From Methanoregula sp. UBA64 (GTDB lineage Archaea > Halobacteriota > Methanomicrobia > Methanomicrobiales > Methanospirillaceae): a stretch of 64,000 nucleotides of DNA. The translations under genes were made by a program, and so were the position numbers. The stretch's first letter is position 1. Each line of letters begins with the position of its first letter. The notes below the pieces were generated by a model, which was given only the letters and a program-made list of their open reading frames with translations, made no database searches and was not told the origin of the DNA. The DNA lies in assembly GCF_002502735.1 (NCBI RefSeq), contig NZ_DAQC01000001.1:551229-615228 (forward strand), read 5' to 3'. This document shows, piece by piece, positions 58,473 through 64,000 of the stretch.

Positions 58473-60722
58473 ATGATCACAAGGATAAAACACATAACGA
58501 ATTATCGCATTTTTCAAGATTTTAGATGGGGAAGCGATTTAGATGATTTCAAAAAGTACAATTTAATATATGGATGGAATGGATCGGGAAAAACAACATT
58601 ATCAAAATTTTTCCGCCAAATTGAATTAAGAGAAACATATCCAGATTGTGAAGATTTTGCAATCATTACAGAAAATGGTCCCATAACCGATGAAAATATA
58701 GCAAAATCCACATTGAGCATAAAAGTATTTAACCAGGATTTTATTAAGGAAAATATTTTCACAGAATCCGGGGAGATTACTCCGATTTTTTATTTGGGTC
58801 AAGAAGATATCGCAGTTAAGAAGAATATTGACGATTTAAAAAAACAACTTGCTGCAATATCTGATAATATAGAGAAAACCAGAACGAATGCTGAAAAACA
58901 AGAGAAGGTATTCGAACAATTTAGCTCTGAAAGAGCAAAAGAGATTAAAACATTTCTTCGTTCGTCTGGGGAACATAAATATAACACATATAACAAGAAT
59001 GATTTTAAGAATCGATGCAATATTTTACAAAAATCCGGGTGTGCCGAAAAAAAATTATCTCCAGTGGAAATTGAGGAGTTACGATCCACACTCTCTTCGA
59101 AACCGAAAGAAGAGATAGTACCCATTCTATTTGATTTTCCCGAAATACAGGAACTTGAAGCAAAAGTTCAAAAAACTTTAACGACTACTGTAACAGCAAA
59201 AGTTATAGAGCGGCTTAATCTGGATAGTAATCTGAACAATTGGGTAAATCAAGGACGATCGATCCTAAAAGAAAAAAATTTGGATTTGTGTCCATTTTGT
59301 AATCAAAAATTGCCCCCTGATTTTTTAACACATCTGGAAGATCATTTTAATAAGGAATATGAATTAGCCATTCGGCAGATAGATAGTCAAATTTTGGAAT
59401 TGGAATCAATAAAACAAAAGATAAACCTGGCGTTGCCGAGCAAATCCGATTTTTATGATGAGATCTCACGGGATTATGAAAAACAAAAACAATTACTTCT
59501 TTTAGAGATTTCAAAATATTCTTCGTTTGTCGATCTACTCATTGTAGATCTTAATAACAAACGCAAGAATCCCTATGTGAAAATTATAAGTAGATATGAG
59601 ATTCCGCAATTAAAATTAAATGAATTAGCTAACGACATTAATTTATTGATTTCTGGGCACAATACAAAAACCCAAAATTTTACAAATGCTATACGTATTG
59701 CCCGAGTGAAATTTGAAGATCATTTCGTGGCCATTAATTTAGTAAAGTATGCGGGATTTGAATCGGCTCTTGATAAAATTACCCGGGAAAATAGTGACTT
59801 GGAATTAAAATATGGAGATATTAGTCAACAAATTATTAGCCTCGAAAAGAAAATTGTGGAACATCGAACTCCTGCTGAGGAAATTAATGCAGAGTTAAAG
59901 AGCTACCTTGGCCATGAAGATTTAAAATTTGATCTTAACGGTGAAGGCTACTGTATCTTACGTAATGGTACGCTCGCTGAAGCATTAAGCGAGGGTGAAA
60001 AAACTGCGATTTCATTTGTATATTTCTTAAAAACTCTTCATGATAAAGACTTTGACTTTAGTCATAGTGTGATAGTTGTTGATGATCCAATTTCAAGTTT
60101 AGATTCAAACTCCCTGTATAACGCATTTAGTTTCTTAAAAAATCGTACGGAAAATGCTCAACAATTATTTGTATTCACTCACAATTATTCGTTCTTTAAA
60201 GAGGTAAAAAATTGGCTAATTACTAACAAATCAAGATCCGAAAAATCAAGTATGTATATGATAAAAAATTATTATGTCGATAGCAGTAGAAAAGCAAAAT
60301 TAGAACCCCTCGATAATCTCCTTAAGAAATACACCTCTGAATATCATTATCTTTTCAGTCTAGTCTATGCCCAAGCACATTCCAGCACCCATAATTTGAA
60401 AGAGTTTTATCTCCTTCCAAACATCTCAAGAAGACTATTAGAATCATTTTTCGCTTTTAGATATCCTTCACAAATTGGCAATCTCGGCAATCAATTTACC
60501 AAATCAAAAATTAGTGACGAACAAAAAACTCGGATATTAAGATACGCCGATTCAAATTCACATAGCGATCATATTCATATGGATAATGAAGGAGATTTAT
60601 CATATCTTGAAGAAACCCCTCAAGTGATGCAAGATATATTAGATTTGATTAAAAAAGATGATGAAACGCATTTCAAAGAAATGGTTTCACTCATGAGTAA
60701 TAATACTGCATCAAATCTTTGA
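58473..60722 (+). CDS. RloC-like ATPase with zinc hook and candidate anticodon-nuclease residues
   Basis: A 749-residue AAA_13-family (SMC/Rad50-like) protein. Walker A is GWNGSGKTT at 34-42, the signature ALSEGEKTAISF is near 503-514, Walker B is VIVVDDPISSLD at 533-544, and the H-loop is FTHNYSF. A coiled coil between them carries CPFC (Cys273 and Cys276), the zinc-hook pattern that distinguishes RloC. The C-terminal domain has Arg653-x3-Glu657 and His697, matching the R-x3-E...H pattern of PrrC/RloC tRNA nucleases. RloC cuts tRNA at the wobble base under stress or infection. The gene is A+T-rich unlike its neighbours, so it is probably transferred. The start is ATG 58473 after GGGGAC. Other AAA_13 effectors share parts of this pattern. 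Confidence 0.75.
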   Translation: MITRIKHITNYRIFQDFRWGSDLDDFKKYNLIYGWNGSGKTTLSKFFRQIELRETYPDCEDFAIITENGPITDENIAKSTLSIKVFNQDFIKENIFTESGEITPIFYLGQEDIAVKKNIDDLKKQLAAISDNIEKTRTNAEKQEKVFEQFSSERAKEIKTFLRSSGEHKYNTYNKNDFKNRCNILQKSGCAEKKLSPVEIEELRSTLSSKPKEEIVPILFDFPEIQELEAKVQKTLTTTVTAKVIERLNLDSNLNNWVNQGRSILKEKNLDLCPFCNQKLPPDFLTHLEDHFNKEYELAIRQIDSQILELESIKQKINLALPSKSDFYDEISRDYEKQKQLLLLEISKYSSFVDLLIVDLNNKRKNPYVKIISRYEIPQLKLNELANDINLLISGHNTKTQNFTNAIRIARVKFEDHFVAINLVKYAGFESALDKITRENSDLELKYGDISQQIISLEKKIVEHRTPAEEINAELKSYLGHEDLKFDLNGEGYCILRNGTLAEALSEGEKTAISFVYFLKTLHDKDFDFSHSVIVVDDPISSLDSNSLYNAFSFLKNRTENAQQLFVFTHNYSFFKEVKNWLITNKSRSEKSSMYMIKNYYVDSSRKAKLEPLDNLLKKYTSEYHYLFSLVYAQAHSSTHNLKEFYLLPNISRRLLESFFAFRYPSQIGNLGNQFTKSKISDEQKTRILRYADSNSHSDHIHMDNEGDLSYLEETPQVMQDILDLIKKDDETHFKEMVSLMSNNTASNL

Positions 60723-60791
60723 AAATAAAAAAAAAACTTTGCTGTGTCTTGCCAATCAAACTGTTTTAACACCAATACCTTGCCACAAATA

Positions 60792-62564
60792 TTATTGGTC
60801 AAATAGGTTTGTTTCAAATCTGACCCAAGCGTCCTGAACGGGCAAAGGTAATTTTTTAGATTTTTCCACTTTCAAATTATGACTGAAAAATATCTCTTTA
60901 AGTTGGTCTTTTGTGAGATTCAATTCATCAGATAATTGCTCAATGTAATCCAAAATACCGGGAGCGAGAAATGAGTCAACAGAATTATTCGGATCAAATG
61001 GCGGATACTCTTTTAATAGTTCCGGCTCATCTTTGCAACTCCCACAATTATTCGGGCCATTTAGGTCAATGTAACACACTTCAAGGTACATAATCAGAGC
61101 ATTTCGTAAATCCCCGGACGATTTGAAAAGATCTCCTTTGGAGTGGATAGTATTTCTGAATAATCCCATGTCGAGATTTTTAAAATGGTGATAACCAACA
61201 GTATCAATAATTTTCAGCACTACCTCGTTATCCGTAAGTTCCCTCCCGGTTTTCAGTTTAAAATTTTCTTTGGTCTGGTTGAATTGAGTGGAATCCACGT
61301 TTAAATTCTTGAGAATTCGTTGGATAGCATTATGGTGTCGGATTTCTTGTAATTTCTTTTCAAATTCTTCGAGTTGATCGTCTCTCAAAAGGATCTTCTT
61401 TTTTTCAATGGGATCTGTTCGAACGATAATCTCTTTTTTACATGTGGGACATTTTTTCTTCGACTGAGGCATTTTATCCAACAAATTGTGGCAATAGGGA
61501 CATTCGGGTCTTGGACCGGAGTTATCAATTTCAGCGGATTTTGGTTGAGGAGCCGATCCCGATTTTCGCATTTCTACCAAGGATTGCTTGACCTCATTAT
61601 GCGTTGTTGTCAGGAGGGAATTAATTGATGAGGAAAATTCAGGACTATGCATCATATCAGGTAATAACGGTGAACGAATCTCCTGATCAAAAGAAATATT
61701 TGCAAATGACATGATATGTTGCGAAGGATATTGCATTTTCAATTGATAGATCGGGTATGAATTTTTTCCAAATTCCTTTATCAAGTTCGATTCAAGAGAT
61801 TTCTTGAAAAGATCAGGGTAATCTTTGATATATTTTTTATTAGTAAAACCAACCGCCGAACTAATTGAAATGATTTCATCGGCGGTTAAGTCTAACTTCA
61901 TCAGGTATTTACCAAGAAGGACTACACTACTGCAATAACTGGTATCGTCAATAAGATCCAGAACTTTAACGAGAGTCTCTTTATCCTTATGTATTATTGC
62001 AGACATTACGAGTGCATTTGCAGAATATGCATGGAATGACGGGTGCTTATGGTATTGACGAAGAGTTAAAATTGTATTTATTGCTTCTGAATATTTTCCT
62101 AATACCAACTGTCGCTCCAATCCATAATAAAAGATAAAAACATATCCGATATCCACCGGTTTCGTGATATCGCAGAGCCACTTCAAATAAACAAATCTTT
62201 GCTGGGGATTTAATTGCGCATATGAGGGGTAATATCCAAGTTTTTCGACAGTATCACAGTTTGATTTGAAATCAACCGGCATATTTGTATAAATCAGACT
62301 TGGCTCCGTTTGGAAAGAAAAAGTTATCTTGAACAATTCATTTTCAAAGAGCACTTTTTGGTCATCCTCTGGATTGTAATTTTGAAATTTGCCGTCGCCA
62401 AACCAGAGTAATTGACGAATATTTTCAGGGATTAGCAAATTTCCAAGAAAAGGAACCAGAGATTGAGACGAACTTGGTGCAAGGTGTATACTCTCATTGG
62501 GAACTAGTGGAATTTTCTCATCATGCACAGGATCTTTTTTCTTGAGAAAGTCGAATATCCCCAT
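60792..62564 (-). CDS. TerB-N domain protein with a central zinc ribbon
   Basis: A 590-residue soluble protein, A+T-rich like its convergent neighbour. Residues about 75-185 match the TerB-N pattern: LNPQQRFVYLKWLCDI followed by GYVFIFYYGLERQLVLG. Near 360-385 lies a zinc ribbon CPYC...CPTC (ECPYCHNLL, KKCPTCKK). A helical region follows, ending with two Cys (NNCGSCKD). TerB-associated proteins occur in tellurite-resistance and phage-response loci. The start is ATG 62564 with GAGGAG upstream; a TTG lies one codon before. The 3' end is 70 bases from the RloC-like stop. Confidence 0.72.
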   Translation of the reverse strand: MGIFDFLKKKDPVHDEKIPLVPNESIHLAPSSSQSLVPFLGNLLIPENIRQLLWFGDGKFQNYNPEDDQKVLFENELFKITFSFQTEPSLIYTNMPVDFKSNCDTVEKLGYYPSYAQLNPQQRFVYLKWLCDITKPVDIGYVFIFYYGLERQLVLGKYSEAINTILTLRQYHKHPSFHAYSANALVMSAIIHKDKETLVKVLDLIDDTSYCSSVVLLGKYLMKLDLTADEIISISSAVGFTNKKYIKDYPDLFKKSLESNLIKEFGKNSYPIYQLKMQYPSQHIMSFANISFDQEIRSPLLPDMMHSPEFSSSINSLLTTTHNEVKQSLVEMRKSGSAPQPKSAEIDNSGPRPECPYCHNLLDKMPQSKKKCPTCKKEIIVRTDPIEKKKILLRDDQLEEFEKKLQEIRHHNAIQRILKNLNVDSTQFNQTKENFKLKTGRELTDNEVVLKIIDTVGYHHFKNLDMGLFRNTIHSKGDLFKSSGDLRNALIMYLEVCYIDLNGPNNCGSCKDEPELLKEYPPFDPNNSVDSFLAPGILDYIEQLSDELNLTKDQLKEIFFSHNLKVEKSKKLPLPVQDAWVRFETNLFDQ

Positions 62565-62683
62565 CAATTCTCCTCATTTCTCTTTTACAATATATGAAAC
62601 GTTAAACTTATCCGGTTCAGATCGTGAGGAGTGCCCAGCAACCCCCCAACCCCAAATACCATCACCTCCAAAATTAACCCGGA

Positions 62684-62938
62684 ATGTTCCTCGACACCGA
62701 GACCACCGGCCTCCCGAAATATTCCGCAACCGACCCTGTAGAGAAATGGCCCCGGGTCGTCCAGCTCGCATGGTCGCTGTACTCGGGCGACGGGGACTGT
62801 GAAAGCCGGAACAGTTTCATCATTTACCCGGGGACGGACTTTTCCATTCCCCTCACACCATTGGTGTGTCGGATAACCGATACGTCCGCTCCTTATCCCG
62901 GCCTCACAACAATAACCTCTCGCAAACCCGCTTCTTAA
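62684..62938 (+). pseudogene. Truncated DEDD-type 3'-5' exonuclease (DnaQ/RNase T-like) remnant
   Basis: An 84-residue ORF starts MFLDTETTGLP, the Exo I motif (D-x-E-T-T-G-L-P) of DnaQ-type exonucleases, continues with a normal-looking WPRVVQLAWSLY strand, and then degrades after FSIP. The Exo II and Exo III motifs, which need about 100 more residues, are absent, and it stops within the end of the gene on the other strand. It is most likely a 5' remnant left by a deletion when the neighbouring segment was inserted. Confidence 0.65.
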
Positions 62939-64000
62939 CCGGCCCGATCGCGATCCAGCCTCCGCATGATCTCCCTCTCCCGCTCAATCTCTGCAACAAG
63001 TTCCTGCTCGCTCGGGAGATAAAGTGTATACCGGGATGCAAAGAGCTGGCGGTTGTCATTGAGAACTGAATACCGGACAACGGTCTCGTCTTTTTCCGTG
63101 CACAGGATGATGCCGATGGTCGGATTGTCTCCTTCTGTTGTAACCCGGTCTTCAAAAAGACGCACATACATATCCATCTGCCCGATGTCCTGGTGAGTCA
63201 GCTTCCCGGTCTTTAAATCGATGAGGACAAAACATTTCAGGATATAATGATAGAACACGAGGTCGATATAAAATTCCGAGGTTTCCGTACTGATCCGGTA
63301 CTGTCGCCCGACAAACGAGAACCCTTTCCCCAGTTCCATGAGAAAGTCCCGGAGTTTATCGATAAGGGCCTGCTCAAGCTCATGCTCAAGGTACGAAGCA
63401 GAAGAAGGAATATGCAGGAACTCCAGGACATACGGGTCCCGGATGAATTCATCCGGGGATTGGGACCCCGCACTCCTATTTTTTAAAACTGCAGGTTTTT
63501 TGATCGCCCGGTCCTGGCTTTTCAACAACCGTTCATAAGAAAGTGAATCAATCTGCCGCTCAAGAGTCCGCACACTCCAGTTCTGTCCGATTGCATCGCG
63601 CATATAATGACGACGGGCCTCGGGACTCTCCACCCTCATCAGGAGCCGGTAATGCGACCAGCTTAATCCGCTACACACTGTGTAGCCAATCTCATCTTCC
63701 GGTACGTCTCCTTCACGATACCCTTTGGGAAAAACAAGATAGAACTGGCGGAAGTTCTTGAGATTTACCACAGAAAAACCACGACCGAATTCACCAGTCA
63801 GACGAAGCGCAAGATCTTCAAGAAGATGTGTCCCATACCCGGCCCGGCTTTTTCCGGCCTGTTCTTCTTCTACGATTAACCTCCCGATGTTCCAGTATGC
63901 TTCGACCATCGCGCGGTTTACGGACCGGTACGCCTGTGTCCGGGCATGGTGAATAATATCCCGGAGAGCATGATAGAGCGGGTCCGTGACTGCGGGGCTG
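62935..64000 (-). CDS. DUF1016 (YhcG-like) PD-(D/E)XK nuclease, N-terminus beyond the window
   Basis: A 355-residue visible part. The frame stays open to the window edge, and the sequence upstream of the ATG at 63909 (YHALRDIIHHARTQAYRSVN) continues the DUF1016 N-terminal domain, so the true start lies outside. The N-terminal half, AYWNIGRLIVEEEQAG and YGTHLLEDLALRL, is the DUF1016-N domain. The C-terminal half is a nuclease fold with EFYIDLVFYH and VLIDLKTGK, the Asp and D-x-K of PD-(D/E)XK. Members occur in mobile and defence-associated loci. Confidence 0.9.
   Translation of the reverse strand, partial: SPAVTDPLYHALRDIIHHARTQAYRSVNRAMVEAYWNIGRLIVEEEQAGKSRAGYGTHLLEDLALRLTGEFGRGFSVVNLKNFRQFYLVFPKGYREGDVPEDEIGYTVCSGLSWSHYRLLMRVESPEARRHYMRDAIGQNWSVRTLERQIDSLSYERLLKSQDRAIKKPAVLKNRSAGSQSPDEFIRDPYVLEFLHIPSSASYLEHELEQALIDKLRDFLMELGKGFSFVGRQYRISTETSEFYIDLVFYHYILKCFVLIDLKTGKLTHQDIGQMDMYVRLFEDRVTTEGDNPTIGIILCTEKDETVVRYSVLNDNRQLFASRYTLYLPSEQELVAEIEREREIMRRLDRDRAG

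Noticed and set aside
1..64000. tRNA and rRNA genes
   Set aside because: I read the intergenic gaps for T-loop (GGTTCGAATCC-like) and anticodon-arm patterns and found none I could support; a covariance-model scan would be decisive.

Overview
The window reads as a chromosomal segment of a methanogenic archaeon, most likely of the Methanomicrobiales (Methanoregula-like; this placement is inference). The sequence shows archaeal information-processing genes (TBP, TFS, pelota, Pth2, TruD), a methanogen-type nif cluster with two PII genes between nifH and nifD, F420-linked formate dehydrogenase (fdhAB), methanofuran biosynthesis genes (mfnD-mfnF), archaeosortase A and an archaeal-type fused ADP-forming acyl-CoA synthetase. 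Most of the DNA is G+C-rich. The 58.4-62.6 kb segment is strikingly A+T-rich.

Layout. 0-5.3 kb: end of an RqcH/NFACT gene and pelota (ribosome rescue), a 1024-residue coiled-coil protein with a degenerate receiver domain, and a YdjM-like membrane hydrolase. 5.3-17.4 kb: a diazotrophy block of nifH-nifI1-nifI2-nifD-nifK-nifE-nifN, a [2Fe-2S] ferredoxin and an AnfO-like protein, followed after a perfect palindrome by the molybdate transporter modABC. The genes overlap or are tightly spaced, so metal uptake, cofactor assembly, electron supply and post-translational control sit together. 17.6-29.7 kb: an orphan solute-binding protein, a small membrane gene broken by an in-frame TAG, a YgjP-like metallopeptidase, Kup, Pth2-TruD, SppA, a riboflavin-pathway reductase, a CDP-alcohol phosphatidyltransferase, archaeosortase, TFS and a membrane-anchored protein. 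29.7-30.9 kb: a gene-free region holding a degenerate 32-bp tandem repeat array.

30.9-44.5 kb: two acetate-activating enzymes (ADP-forming and AMP-forming) transcribed divergently, TBP, a winged-helix regulator, rpiA, surE, mfnD-mfnF, two genes overlapping antisense, and fdhA-fdhB. 44.6-49.7 kb: signalling and membrane genes (a soluble MCP-tip/Cache protein, a TMEM175-like channel, a V4R protein and a PAS histidine kinase with a recent internal duplication).

49.7-64 kb is the accessory region and the most interesting part. It carries a coiled-coil RmuC-like nuclease, an AddB-AddA-like helicase/nuclease pair, an A+T-rich import with an RloC-like ATPase (zinc hook plus candidate anticodon-nuclease residues) convergent with a TerB-N/zinc-ribbon protein, a truncated DEDD exonuclease, and a DUF1016 PD-(D/E)XK nuclease running off the window. 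I read this as a DNA-repair/defence island. The RloC-like plus TerB-N pair is the best candidate for an undescribed defence module.
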